Shown here in pieces: positions 18,181-27,573 of a stretch of 64,000 nucleotides of DNA. The notes below the pieces were generated by a model. That model worked only from the letters and a program-made list of their open reading frames with translations, was not told the origin of the DNA and did no database searches. Positions within the stretch are counted from its first letter, which is position 1. Every line of letters starts with the position of its first letter. The DNA is from Mucilaginibacter_A sp964236465 (GTDB lineage: Bacteria > Bacteroidota > Bacteroidia > Sphingobacteriales > Sphingobacteriaceae), in contig CAXSBZ010000010.1 of the NCBI GenBank assembly GCA_964236465.1, positions 33,664 through 97,663 on the forward strand, read 5' to 3'. The position numbers and the translations under genes are program-made.

Positions 18181-20724
18181 ATGAAACGTTTACTTATACT
18201 TTTTACCTTTTCCCTATTTGCAATTTCTGCGCGGGCACAGTTTCCGGGTGGTGGCGGCGGCTCGTCAGTTACTGGCCGGATTTCGGGCGTTGTTATCGAT
18301 TCGGTTACCAAAAAACCTATTGATTACGCAACCATTACTTTATATAGAAGTGGTGGCAAAGTGCCGCTAAACGGTGTGGTAACGGATGAAAAAGGCGTTT
18401 TTCGCATCAACAATATTGCTAACGGAAAGTATAAAATAGCTATCAGTTTTATCGGCTATCCAACCAAAACCTTCGATCCGGTAACTACAACGCCAGCCAA
18501 GCCGGATTATAGCATGGGCAATGTTCGGTTATCGCCTTCCGGCCGTACATTAAAAGGGGTGGAAATTGTTGGGACCAATGCATTGATTGAAAACCGAATT
18601 GATAAAATAGTTTTCAATGCGGAAAAAGATATTACTTCTGCAAGCGGTAATGCGACAGATGTTTTAAGAAAAGTGCCTTTATTGTCTGTTGATATCAATG
18701 GTAATGTGGCATTGCGCGGAGACCAGAACGTCCGGGTACTGATTAACGGAAAACCGTCTGGCGCAACTTCTAACAATTTGGCTGATGTGCTGCGTTCTTT
18801 ACCGGCTGATCAGATTAAGAATGTGGAGGTAATTACTTCGCCGTCTGCAAAATATGATGCAGAAGGTTCTGGAGGTATCATCAATATCATTACAAAAAGT
18901 AAAAACGTGGCCGGCGTGAGCGGTTCTGTAAGCGGCGGTGTAGGCACAAGGCAAAATAATGGTAACATCAACCTCAACATTAAACAAAACCGATTAGCTA
19001 TTACCGCCAATTTGGGTGGAAATTTTACCTGGCCGCAAACTACGCCAACTACTTTTTTTAGTTATAATGACACCTCCAGAACGCAAACTAACCAAAACAG
19101 CACCAGCAAAGTAAAACGTTATGCTGGTTCAGGTTCAGGGACTGTAAATTATGATTTTAATAATTTCAACAGTATTAATTCTACCATCAGGTTTAACCAG
19201 GGCGGGTTCAAAACTAATGCTTTGATCAACAACACCACTACTGACCCTACTTATGGAAATGTGGCCTACAATAATAATAACGACGCTAAAACCACTTTTG
19301 GCGGTTTTGATTGGAATGCTGATTTTACACATAAATTTAAAAAAGAAGGTGAAGAATTATCCATTGCCGGGCAGTGGAGCCATAGTGTTACGCAGGTAGA
19401 TTATACTTCATTGTTTGCTGCCATTGCGCCATCAACAAATTCTTTTCAAAATCAGCAGGCCAATAATGATGGTATCAATAATGAATATACAGCCCAGGCA
19501 GATTACACGTTGCCGGTAAATAAAATATTAAAAATCGAAGCTGGTGCCAAATCGATTTTCAGGGTCATCAATAGTAATTCAGATTTTTATAATCAGGTTA
19601 ATGGCGGCAACTTTAATTTTAACCCGGCAACTTCCAACCATTATGATTACAATCAGGATGTGTATGCTGGTTACAGCGTATTTAGTTTTACGCTGCCCAA
19701 AAGCGTTGGTTTACAGATTGGTGCACGTGTAGAAAACACACAGATTGAAGGAAAATCTGCCAATACATTGTTGGGTTTAGTTCCGTTCAATAATAGTTAC
19801 ACAACATTTATCCCAAGTTTTGCGCTTTCCAAAACCCTGGGCACCAAAACTTTTAAGCTGAGCTATACAAAACGTATCCAGCGGCCAAGCTTGCAGTTTC
19901 TAAACCCTTTTTTAAATACCAGCAATGTTCAAAATCAGTCTGTCGGGAACCCGTATTTATCGCCGGAGGTTTCTCAAACTGTCGAACTGAACTTTAACAC
20001 TTTTATCAAATCCTCAGTAATCAACGCTTCGGTTTATTACAAACATACCAATAATGTGATTGAAAGTTTGGTGAGTACAGTTGCTTATACTACTGTTAAC
20101 TCCAGCGGTACAGATGTTACCCGTAATGTTAACCGCACCAATTATTACAATATCGGCAAAAATAATTCGCTTGGTGTAAGTTTCTTTGGTTCCATCACGC
20201 CTATCAAGCCGTTAACGTTCCGGGCAAGCATCAATACATTTACTTATAATCCAAGTGCAAGCGGTGCTTTTCAGGCACAGCAATCCAGTACCGGGACTTA
20301 TATTCTCTACAATGTTTTTGCAAACGGCACTTTAGAGTTGAAAAAAGGTTTTTCTGCGGAGACTTTTGCCATTTTAAATTCGCCTCGCCGAACCATTCAG
20401 GGTACAAATCCTTCTTTTGGATTCATCGGTTTTGGGATGAAAAAGCAAGTGCTTAACAAAAAAGCATCTATTGGTTTCAATACACTTTCTCCATTTACCA
20501 AAGCAATCAATTTCAATCAAACCATTCATACAGATCATTTAATGCAAAGCAGTAAAACAGCATTTCCGTTCCGTTCTTTTGGTTTGACATTCAGCTACAA
20601 TTTTGGTAAGATCAACTACAATGTTCAGCCGAAAAAAGGAATCAACAATGATGATCTTAAACAAGGTGATTCAGGCGGCTCAGGTGTTCCAAGCGGCAGC
20701 AATGGCGGCGGCAGGGGACAATAA
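18181..20724 (+). CDS. Outer membrane beta-barrel protein with carboxypeptidase-like domain (TonB-dependent receptor type)
   Basis: 847 residues from the ATG at 18181, which begins a signal peptide ending at ARAQ; the longer frame starting at 18130 lacks support. A Gly-rich linker is followed by a carboxypeptidase-regulatory-like domain (about 35-115), a plug domain with VLRKVPLLSVD and LINGKPSG (about 130-230), and a long beta-barrel. The tail is Gly/Ser-rich. Members import ligands or act as surface receptors with TonB; the ligand is unknown. No SusD partner is adjacent. Confidence 0.85.
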   Translation: MKRLLILFTFSLFAISARAQFPGGGGGSSVTGRISGVVIDSVTKKPIDYATITLYRSGGKVPLNGVVTDEKGVFRINNIANGKYKIAISFIGYPTKTFDPVTTTPAKPDYSMGNVRLSPSGRTLKGVEIVGTNALIENRIDKIVFNAEKDITSASGNATDVLRKVPLLSVDINGNVALRGDQNVRVLINGKPSGATSNNLADVLRSLPADQIKNVEVITSPSAKYDAEGSGGIINIITKSKNVAGVSGSVSGGVGTRQNNGNINLNIKQNRLAITANLGGNFTWPQTTPTTFFSYNDTSRTQTNQNSTSKVKRYAGSGSGTVNYDFNNFNSINSTIRFNQGGFKTNALINNTTTDPTYGNVAYNNNNDAKTTFGGFDWNADFTHKFKKEGEELSIAGQWSHSVTQVDYTSLFAAIAPSTNSFQNQQANNDGINNEYTAQADYTLPVNKILKIEAGAKSIFRVINSNSDFYNQVNGGNFNFNPATSNHYDYNQDVYAGYSVFSFTLPKSVGLQIGARVENTQIEGKSANTLLGLVPFNNSYTTFIPSFALSKTLGTKTFKLSYTKRIQRPSLQFLNPFLNTSNVQNQSVGNPYLSPEVSQTVELNFNTFIKSSVINASVYYKHTNNVIESLVSTVAYTTVNSSGTDVTRNVNRTNYYNIGKNNSLGVSFFGSITPIKPLTFRASINTFTYNPSASGAFQAQQSSTGTYILYNVFANGTLELKKGFSAETFAILNSPRRTIQGTNPSFGFIGFGMKKQVLNKKASIGFNTLSPFTKAINFNQTIHTDHLMQSSKTAFPFRSFGLTFSYNFGKINYNVQPKKGINNDDLKQGDSGGSGVPSGSNGGGRGQ

Positions 20725-20809
20725 CAGTTTTTACCCGATAAAAGAAGCATTCGAATCCAATCCGTTGGCGGTAATGCTACGAGCCACTTAACGCATACAA
20801 ATACAAAGT

Positions 20810-21472
20810 ATGGAACAAAAAATAAAGATACTAATCTATTTTCACGCGTTTTTTGGAGGACTTGGTTTAATCACAGGAATGATGAGCATTTTTGTGAAAA
20901 AAGGTGGAATAAATCATAAAAAGTTAGGAATAGTTTTTTCATACGCAATGGTTATAAGTTCATTGATTTCTCTTTTTGTAGCAAGAATGCCAAAACACGA
21001 AAACTTATTTTTATTCTTAATTGGAATATTTACAATATATATGGTTTTGGCAGGAAATAGAGCCTTGACTTTAAAAAATAAATCCAAAACACATGCAGAT
21101 TGGATTGACAAATCAATTTCAGGAGCAATGTTGGTTGCTTCGTTAATTATGATTGTAATTGGAATCATCGGACTTTTACATCATCTTAACAGTAGCATTT
21201 TGTATGTTTTTTTTGGCGGTTTTGGTTTATTTATGACACTTAAAGATTTTCAAACATTTAACACCTTTACAGAAAAGAAAAATGCTTGGTTAAAAAGTCA
21301 TTTAGGACGAATGATTGGAGCATTAATAGCATCATTTACTGCTTTTTTGGTAGCAGGACTTCATATTGGAACAACATTAATTTGGATGCTGCCTACATTT
21401 ATAGGAACGGCCTATATAATTTATTGGAATAGAAAATTTAAAGAAAATAATAAGATTAAAATAAGCATTTAA
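20810..21472 (+). CDS. DUF2306-like membrane protein
   Basis: 220 residues with about seven hydrophobic helices and the pattern HKKLGIVF after the first helix, as in DUF2306. Function unknown. The gene and its flanks (20760-21660) are clearly more AT-rich than leuS or the ABC genes and contain no copy of the dispersed word, which suggests later acquisition. Confidence 0.65.
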   Translation: MEQKIKILIYFHAFFGGLGLITGMMSIFVKKGGINHKKLGIVFSYAMVISSLISLFVARMPKHENLFLFLIGIFTIYMVLAGNRALTLKNKSKTHADWIDKSISGAMLVASLIMIVIGIIGLLHHLNSSILYVFFGGFGLFMTLKDFQTFNTFTEKKNAWLKSHLGRMIGALIASFTAFLVAGLHIGTTLIWMLPTFIGTAYIIYWNRKFKENNKIKISI

Positions 21473-21663
21473 AAATAAGCACTACCGACAACATTCGTTT
21501 AGCATTAGAGGAGCTGAAGTACAAAATTTGAACATTAGAAGTTCGATTAATTTTTGTGCAAAATCAAATATTGGTGTTTCTAATTCTCCATCATTGCCAA
21601 GCTCGAAACGTTCTAAGTTGGACTTTTTTGTTTTGGATTGACAAACTTTCGCCTATCAACCTC

Positions 21664-23793
21664 TTAACCTTTCGCCTTCTTCACCCGCTTCAAAATCAGC
21701 AAATTTTGCCCGTTTGTACTGATGCCGCTGATATTATTTTGATAAAGGTTAACCAGTTTATAATAATACAAGATCACAACCGGCGATTCCTGCATCACCA
21801 AATTGTCCATTTGGCGATATAATTTAAAACGTTCTTGATCGGTTTTGGCCAGATAACTGGCTTCAAATAACCGGTCGAAATAAGCATTATAAAAACTCGT
21901 ATAGTTTGGTCCGAAAGGAACTTTATTGTGCGAGTAAAAAACCGACAAATAATTCTCGGCATCCGGATAATCTGCAATCCAATTGCCCCGAAAAAAGTTG
22001 ATGCTGTTTTTAGCGATCATTTCTCGCAAACTTGCGCCCTGGCTCACTTCAACCCGAGTTTTGATACCAACGGCATTCAATTGTCCTTGCACAAATTCAA
22101 TTAAATCTCGGTAAGTAGTTGTGGTATTCAGCAGGATTTCCGGGACGGGATGCACGTTATCAAAACCTGCTTCCGCCAATAAAGCCCGTGCTTTTTCCGG
22201 ATCGTAATGATAACCTTGCACTGCCTGCTGTTCAAAACCAGGCATCCCAACCGGCACAAAACCAGCATGGCCGGGCGTGCCAATACTGTTGCGCAGGTAT
22301 TTAACCATTTTTTCGCGGTCGATGGCGTAATTGATCGCCTGCCTTACTTTTTTAATCCGCAACGGCGAGTTTTTTACGATGGCCAGATTTGTATCCACCA
22401 GCATCCCCAAATATTCTGTGTTGAGATAGGGCCTTGTTTTAAATTGAAATTTGCCTTGATACTTCTTCGTGATCTTGCCGGATTTGGTTAAAATATCGTC
22501 GCGGTAACTGCCGTCCACATCGTTAAAAAAATCCAGGTTATGCTTCACAAACTCCATAAAAGCCGTTTGTTTATTGGTGATAAAAGAAGCACGAACCGCA
22601 TCCAGATAAGGCAGGCGGTAGCCATTTTCGATCTCCCAATAGTTTTTATTTTTAAGGAGAACCAGCACTTCGCCTTCTTTCCAGTATTTAAACTGAAACG
22701 GGCCGGTGCCAACAGGATGGCTGCGGAAATCTTTCCCATAAAAATCAACTACCTCATGCGGCACAACAGAGCAATATTGCGCCGTCAGCAAGCTCATCAT
22801 CGGCGGGAAAGGTTTGCGCAGATTGATGACAAATGTGGTATCATCAACTGCTTCAAATGCTTCTTTTATGGCAACTTTATCACTAAAAATCCAGGAACCG
22901 GAAGAGCCGATTTTGGGATCGATCAACCTGGAAAAACTGTAAACAAAATCGGCGGCCACCGCTTTCCGGCCTTTTCCATTTTTAAATTGTGACGCATCTT
23001 GAAAAAAAACATCACTGCGCAGATGAAAAGTATAATGCAAACCATCTGCAGAAACTTCCCATGTTTTGGCAAGGCAAGGCTTGGTTTTTAAACTGTCATT
23101 AATCTGCACCAAGCCATTATAAAGCTGGTTATCGCACCAAAGCGCATTCTGATTTCGTGCAAAAGCTGGATCAAGCGAAGTCAGCAAATCATCCATATTG
23201 ATATTGAAAACCGTTTTGTCGGATTGATTTTCTGAGTGGCATCCACCCAAAAAAAACAGTGCTAAAAGAAGTATCAATAGATTTTTATTCAGATTTGTCT
23301 TGCCGCTTTGTATATCTCCACCCTGGTTCTCTTCCCCCTTTTGAAGGGGGCCAGGGGGATGACCTTCCTGCTTCTTTCTGTCCTCAAATGCCTCCACAAA
23401 AATCTCTAAAGTTCTAATTACATTCAAAAAATCGTATAAAACCTCATCGTCCTCAAAACGGATAATCTGATAACCTAATTCTTGCAACTTCTGATCGCGA
23501 ACAACGTCCCGTTGTACTTGTTCCTCATTTTGATGACTTCTTCCATCCAACTCAATGACCAACTGCAATTCCTTACAAAAAAAATCAGCAATATAATTAC
23601 CAATTGGCCGCTGCCGCAGAAATGGGAAACCGCAAAACCCTTTAGCTCGAAGTAATTCACTCCAAAGCCTGATTTCTGCCGGTGTAGAATCATTGCGCAA
23701 ATTGCGGGCTAATTGTTTATTTTGCTTGTTGTAATGATTGTTCAATGTTGAAGATTTAAGTTCGATTAAGATCATCCCCCTAACCCCCTTCAA
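21664..23793 (-). CDS. Peptide-type ABC substrate-binding lipoprotein (family 5) fused in frame behind a DUF559 nuclease
   Basis: One open frame of 709 codons joins two unrelated parts. Residues about 20-140 are a DUF559 domain (LARNLRNDSTPAEIRLW; PD-(D/E)XK-like D70 and ELD at 81-83). Residues 169-185 are a lipoprotein signal ending in GGC (Cys185), followed by a family 5 solute-binding protein of the OppA type for oligopeptides. No ATG precedes the lipoprotein signal, so the nuclease unit seems to have landed over the original start. Unless an unusual start near 23290 is used, the signal would be internal and export would fail. Four copies of the dispersed word lie inside it. Confidence 0.75.
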   Translation of the reverse strand: MKGVRGMILIELKSSTLNNHYNKQNKQLARNLRNDSTPAEIRLWSELLRAKGFCGFPFLRQRPIGNYIADFFCKELQLVIELDGRSHQNEEQVQRDVVRDQKLQELGYQIIRFEDDEVLYDFLNVIRTLEIFVEAFEDRKKQEGHPPGPLQKGEENQGGDIQSGKTNLNKNLLILLLALFFLGGCHSENQSDKTVFNINMDDLLTSLDPAFARNQNALWCDNQLYNGLVQINDSLKTKPCLAKTWEVSADGLHYTFHLRSDVFFQDASQFKNGKGRKAVAADFVYSFSRLIDPKIGSSGSWIFSDKVAIKEAFEAVDDTTFVINLRKPFPPMMSLLTAQYCSVVPHEVVDFYGKDFRSHPVGTGPFQFKYWKEGEVLVLLKNKNYWEIENGYRLPYLDAVRASFITNKQTAFMEFVKHNLDFFNDVDGSYRDDILTKSGKITKKYQGKFQFKTRPYLNTEYLGMLVDTNLAIVKNSPLRIKKVRQAINYAIDREKMVKYLRNSIGTPGHAGFVPVGMPGFEQQAVQGYHYDPEKARALLAEAGFDNVHPVPEILLNTTTTYRDLIEFVQGQLNAVGIKTRVEVSQGASLREMIAKNSINFFRGNWIADYPDAENYLSVFYSHNKVPFGPNYTSFYNAYFDRLFEASYLAKTDQERFKLYRQMDNLVMQESPVVILYYYKLVNLYQNNISGISTNGQNLLILKRVKKAKG

Positions 23794-23815
23794 AAGGGGG
23801 AAGAGAACCAGGGCG
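23320..23815. mobile_element. DUF559 nuclease unit with 45-bp inverted ends
   Basis: The left end (about 23321-23364) and the right end (about 23769-23813) are inverted copies differing at only a few positions. Each contains a self-complementary core CCCCCTTTTGAAGGGGG. Between them lies only the DUF559 coding region on the minus strand. The layout looks like a small non-autonomous or nuclease-driven mobile unit. I saw no target duplication. Confidence 0.65.
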
Positions 23816-23857
23816 TTGATCTTGCAAGCGTTTGATAAAGAGTGAAGTTATAATTTA

Positions 23858-24790
23858 ATGATATTGGATCAAAAAAGAATCATTTCCCTGCTGGCTGCCG
23901 GAACCGAAATTGTATGCGAATTGGGTTTGGAAACCCAGTTGGTTGGCCGTTCGCATGAGTGTGATTACCCGGAAAGCATTCTGTATTTGCCTGTTTGCTC
24001 TTCGGCCATGCTGGATCAGACGGCAAACAGTTTGGAAATAGATAAACAGGTAAAAGGTATTTTAACAGACGCTTTATCTTTTTATGAAATTAATCGTGAA
24101 TTGATTAAGACCTTAAAGCCCAACGTGATCATCACCCAAACTCAATGCGAAGTTTGCGCGGTAAGTTTGAGCGATGTAGAAAAAGCTTTGGAAAATTTAC
24201 TGGATTATCCGGTAGAAATTATTTCCTTGGAGCCGGATAATTTAGATGCTGTTTTTACCGATATAAAAACAGTATCCGAAATTTTGGGCGTGCCCGAGCG
24301 CGGTGCAGATTTGCTGGAGCGGATGCAGGAAAGGATGGATTTGATTCGGCACAAGCTGAAATTCATCAGCCAAAAGCAAACAGTTGCTTGTATCGAATGG
24401 CTATCACCATTGATGATGGCCGGCAACTGGACACCGGAAATGGTGGAAATTGCAGGCGGAAACTCGGTTTTAGCGCAAAGCGGCAAGCATTCGCCAGCAA
24501 TAGATTGGATGAATTTGGTTCAGGCTGATCCGGAGATTATCATTGTGATGCCTTGCGGATTTAACATTGAACGAAGCTTGAAAGAAATGGATTTATTGCT
24601 GCAGCAAGCCTACTTTCAGGATTTGCAGGCAGTTAAAAACAACAAGCTTTTTATTGCAGACGGCAACCAGTATTTCAACCGTTCCGGGCCGCGTTTGGTA
24701 GATTCGGTAGAGATTTTGGCAGAAATTATCAACCCAAAACAGTTTATTTTTGGTTATGAAGGTGAAGGCTGGATAAAATTTAGCCTGTAA
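23858..24790 (+). CDS. BtuF-like periplasmic-binding-fold protein without signal peptide
   Basis: 310 residues. The N-terminus RIISLLAAGTEIVCELGL and the later VIITQTQCEVCAVS are typical of the cobalamin/iron-siderophore binding fold (Peripla_BP_2). No signal peptide is present, so it may act in the cytoplasm, or it may be an enzyme-like relative. An inverted pair of the dispersed word lies inside the gene (24246-24275) and is read as DAVFTDIKTV. It is followed within 14 bases by the PPK2 gene, with another repeat copy between them. Confidence 0.75.
   Translation: MILDQKRIISLLAAGTEIVCELGLETQLVGRSHECDYPESILYLPVCSSAMLDQTANSLEIDKQVKGILTDALSFYEINRELIKTLKPNVIITQTQCEVCAVSLSDVEKALENLLDYPVEIISLEPDNLDAVFTDIKTVSEILGVPERGADLLERMQERMDLIRHKLKFISQKQTVACIEWLSPLMMAGNWTPEMVEIAGGNSVLAQSGKHSPAIDWMNLVQADPEIIIVMPCGFNIERSLKEMDLLLQQAYFQDLQAVKNNKLFIADGNQYFNRSGPRLVDSVEILAEIINPKQFIFGYEGEGWIKFSL
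24245..24276. repeat. Inverted pair of the dispersed word inside a coding region
   Basis: ATGCTGTTTTTAC (24246-24258) and ATAAAAACAGTAT (24263-24275) face each other across four bases and are read without breaking the frame. The mRNA can form a hairpin of about 13 base pairs. Confidence 0.8.
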
Positions 24791-24803
24791 AAGAAGCATC
24801 GAT

Positions 24804-25553
24804 ATGAGCAAAAAAATCAAACTAAAAGACATTTCCACTTCTCCCGAAGAAAAAATAACGAAAGAAGAAGCGGCAAAAGAAAGCGTTGAGCTGACGGAAA
24901 AGCTGGCCGAAATCCAGAATAAATTGTATGCACAAAAGAAGTATGATGTGCTGATTGTTTTGCAAGGAATGGATGCTTCCGGGAAAGACAGCGCGGTGAA
25001 ACATGTGTTTTCGGGCGTAAACCCGGCTGGTTGTCGTGTAAAATCATTCAAGGCACCAACGGAAGAAGAACGGGCGCATCATTTTTTGTGGCGTATCAGC
25101 AAAGAATGCCCGGAAAAAGGCATGATCCAGATTTTTAACCGTTCGCAGTACGAAGATATTTTGGTGCCGGCGGTTAATAAACTAATTGATGATGAGTTGA
25201 TGAAATCTCGTTGTGATGAAATTAATGCTTTTGAAAAAGGGCTGGTTCGCAACAATACAATCCTGATGAAATTTTACCTGCATATTTCGCATGACAAACA
25301 GGTAGAGAAATTGCAGGAACGCAAAACCAACGAATATAAACGCTGGAAATACCAGAAAGAAGATATTGCAGCCATCAGCAAGCACGATGATTTTGCTAAA
25401 GTTTATGAATATATTTTTGAACATTGTGCCGATGCTGCTCACTGGAAAGTTATTCCGGCTGATAAAAAGTGGTATAAAAACTATTCGCTGCTAAACGAGA
25501 TTGTGCAGGAACTGGAAAAGTATGAAATCCATTTTCCGAAGGTGGAGTTGTAG
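24804..25553 (+). CDS. Polyphosphate kinase 2 family protein
   Basis: 249 residues with Walker A GMDASGKDS (55-63) and the PPK2 lid region. The enzyme transfers phosphate between polyphosphate and nucleotides. The usual FDRSWY motif reads IFNRSQY here, so the exact class and substrate are uncertain. The start codon follows a copy of the dispersed word (24787-24799) by four bases. A CHAD/CYTH pair at 39960-41225 may also belong to polyphosphate metabolism. Confidence 0.88.
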   Translation: MSKKIKLKDISTSPEEKITKEEAAKESVELTEKLAEIQNKLYAQKKYDVLIVLQGMDASGKDSAVKHVFSGVNPAGCRVKSFKAPTEEERAHHFLWRISKECPEKGMIQIFNRSQYEDILVPAVNKLIDDELMKSRCDEINAFEKGLVRNNTILMKFYLHISHDKQVEKLQERKTNEYKRWKYQKEDIAAISKHDDFAKVYEYIFEHCADAAHWKVIPADKKWYKNYSLLNEIVQELEKYEIHFPKVEL

Positions 25554-25555
25554 GT

Positions 25556-25822
25556 TTAGAGTTTATCGTAGTGACCTTTTAACGATAAGACGTAAAGAGC
25601 ATTTTCCTTTACTTCATATACAAATCTGTCTTTTTCTGTAATGCGTCTCGACCATTTTCCTGACAAGTGATATTTTAAGGCTTCCGGTTTTCCTATCCCT
25701 TGATATGGGTTATCTAAAGCAGAAGCTGTTAATTCACGAATACGCTTTAATATTTTTTGATTTCCTGTTTTCTTCCAAAAATCTAAGTCTTGTGTTGCTC
25801 TGGAAGTCAGTTCTATTTCCAT
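25556..25822 (-). CDS. YoeB/Txe family toxin
   Basis: 88 residues. The RelE-fold pattern GKPEALKYHLSGKWSRRI and the C-terminal GHYDKL are typical of YoeB; candidate catalytic residues are Glu47, Arg66 and His84. Such toxins cut mRNA at the ribosome. The gene overlaps its upstream neighbour, a small antitoxin-like gene, by about 10 bases, the usual antitoxin-toxin layout. Confidence 0.88.
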   Translation of the reverse strand: MEIELTSRATQDLDFWKKTGNQKILKRIRELTASALDNPYQGIGKPEALKYHLSGKWSRRITEKDRFVYEVKENALYVLSLKGHYDKL

Positions 25823-26013
25823 ATATCGTCCAGTGTAATTTTTGTGGTACGTCCGGCTTTAATATCTTCATCGCCTTGTTTTATTTTGGCAACAAATTCT
25901 GGATCGTAAGGGGAGTCTTTAGCAGGTTCAGTTATTTCGAATTCAAGTGTACGTGCTAACTCCATTATTAAAGCCAGATGCTTTTCTTTTAAGTTTGTGA
26001 TCACAATTTCCAT
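25813..26013 (-). CDS. Antitoxin of the YoeB-type pair
   Basis: 66 residues from the ATG at 26013. A compact N-terminal half is followed by a charged tail (IKQGDEDIKAGRTTKITLDDIWK) that should wrap the toxin. It overlaps the toxin start. Type II antitoxins usually repress their own promoter; no operator was identified. Confidence 0.75.
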   Translation of the reverse strand: MEIVITNLKEKHLALIMELARTLEFEITEPAKDSPYDPEFVAKIKQGDEDIKAGRTTKITLDDIWK

Positions 26014-26049
26014 AACCAAATTTACAATTAATTTATAGGCATATTTTCA

Positions 26050-26280
26050 TCAAGCAAAATTATCACTTAGCAATTTTTCAGAGGTTAGCGTTTTACTTGC
26101 CATTTTTAGTATCTGAAGGGCAAATTCTTTTTTAACTGTCGGAAAGTTCTCCAAGAACTCATCTAAAGTTTCCCCTGTTTCTATATAATCAAACAATGCC
26201 TGGATGGGAACACGTGTTCCGGTAAAAACGGGTGTTCCACCCATCGTTTCCGGGTCGATATTGATAGCACCGTAATTCAT
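26050..26280 (-). CDS. DUF433 antitoxin-like protein
   Basis: 76 residues with INIDPETMGGTPVFTGTRVPIQALFDYIE, condensed here to the key words GTPVFTGTRVP, the hallmark of DUF433. Members are antitoxins usually followed by a PIN-like DUF5615 toxin. No such toxin follows; the next gene downstream is the antitoxin of the YoeB pair, 37 bases away. Confidence 0.8.
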   Translation of the reverse strand: MNYGAINIDPETMGGTPVFTGTRVPIQALFDYIETGETLDEFLENFPTVKKEFALQILKMASKTLTSEKLLSDNFA

Positions 26281-26443
26281 CGTTTTGTTTTTGGTTTATA
26301 TCAAAATTACAAAAAATAACCGCTCTGATAAATAGGTTTTAAGCTTTTTGTGGTTTCATTGATAATAAAACTAACTGTTTCTGTTTCGGATAATTCACCT
26401 AAAACCGGTTGGCAGTCCTGCTGTTCTTTCTAAAAATATACCG

Positions 26444-26456
26444 ATAAAAGAAGCAT
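26444..26456 (-). repeat. Dispersed word copy at a start codon
   Basis: A perfect ATAAAAGAAGCAT ends one base before the ATG of the flavin oxidoreductase gene, in the place where a ribosome binding site would be expected. Confidence 0.7.
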
Positions 26457-26457
26457 C

Positions 26458-27534
26458 ATGGCCGAACTATTTAAACCACTAAAAATTAAAAGTATAGAAC
26501 TGAAAAACCGGATCGTGATTTCGCCGATGTGCGAATATTCCAGTGAAGACGGTTTTGCAAACGATTGGCATTTTGTACATCTCGGCAGCCGTGCGGTTGG
26601 CGGTGCCGGTTTGATTATCACGGAAGCTGCTGCCGTTTCTCCCGAAGGCAGGATTACGCCGGATGATTTGGGGATTTGGAAAGATGAACACCTAACTGAA
26701 CTGAAAAAAATTGTTGGTTTTATCCATGAAAACGGATCAGTTGCCGGGATTCAATTGTCTCATGCCGGCAGAAAAGCCAGCCACCAATCTCCCTGGAAAG
26801 GCGGCGCACTTATTGCAAGTAATGAACCTGATGGCTGGCAAACCGTTGCGCCAAGCGCCATTCCATACAAAGAAGGCACAGAAGCACCGATTGCTTTGGA
26901 TGGAGCAGAAATTGCCAAAGTTATCAGCGATTTTAAAGAAGCAACTAAAAGGTCAGTTGAAGTTGGTTTTAAAGTGATTGAGCTGCACGCTGCGCACGGT
27001 TATTTATTACATCAATTTTTATCGCCGTTAACCAATAAAAGAGCGGATGATTATGGTGGTTCTTTTGAAAACCGCATTCGTTTTTTGCTGGAAGTTATGG
27101 CTGCCGTTCAGGAAATTTGGCCTGCTGCTCTGCCTTTGTTTGTGCGTATTTCGGCTACGGATTGGGCTGAAGGTGGCTGGACGGCAGCAGAATCTGTAAA
27201 ACTATCAGCTATCTTAAAGGAAAAAGGTGTGGATTTGATCGATTGTTCTACGGCCGGACTGGTTTCCTGGCAAAAAATCCCGGCCGGGCCAGGATTTCAA
27301 GTTCCATTTGCCGAACAGATTAAAAAGGAAACCGGCATCCTGACCGGAGCAGTTGGCTTACTTACCGAAGCCGCACAAATGGAAGAAATTGTAGCCAGCG
27401 GCAAAGCTGATTTGGTTTTGATTGCCCGCGAATCTTTGCGTGATCCGTATTTTCCGTTACACGCGGCGCAACAATTAGGTGTTGATTTGAAATGGCCAAA
27501 TCAGTACGATCGTGCAAAGCATCAACATCAATAA
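26458..27534 (+). CDS. NADH:flavin oxidoreductase, old yellow enzyme family (YqjM-like)
   Basis: 358 residues. SPMCEYSSEDG with Cys25 (YqjM-type redox-tuning cysteine), IQLSHAGRKAS and HAAHGYLLHQFLSP are hallmarks of the FMN-dependent ene-reductases. It should reduce activated C=C bonds with NAD(P)H in the cytosol. The physiological substrate is unknown. Confidence 0.92.
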   Translation: MAELFKPLKIKSIELKNRIVISPMCEYSSEDGFANDWHFVHLGSRAVGGAGLIITEAAAVSPEGRITPDDLGIWKDEHLTELKKIVGFIHENGSVAGIQLSHAGRKASHQSPWKGGALIASNEPDGWQTVAPSAIPYKEGTEAPIALDGAEIAKVISDFKEATKRSVEVGFKVIELHAAHGYLLHQFLSPLTNKRADDYGGSFENRIRFLLEVMAAVQEIWPAALPLFVRISATDWAEGGWTAAESVKLSAILKEKGVDLIDCSTAGLVSWQKIPAGPGFQVPFAEQIKKETGILTGAVGLLTEAAQMEEIVASGKADLVLIARESLRDPYFPLHAAQQLGVDLKWPNQYDRAKHQHQ

Positions 27535-27573
27535 TGAAGATTTTTATGCGGTAAAAGAAGCATGTTGAAATTG

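Noticed and set aside
20725..20809. Possible integron attC-like site before the DUF2306-like gene
   Set aside because: The sequence TTAACGCAT looks suggestive, but no matching second core site or integrase was found and the fold is not convincing.
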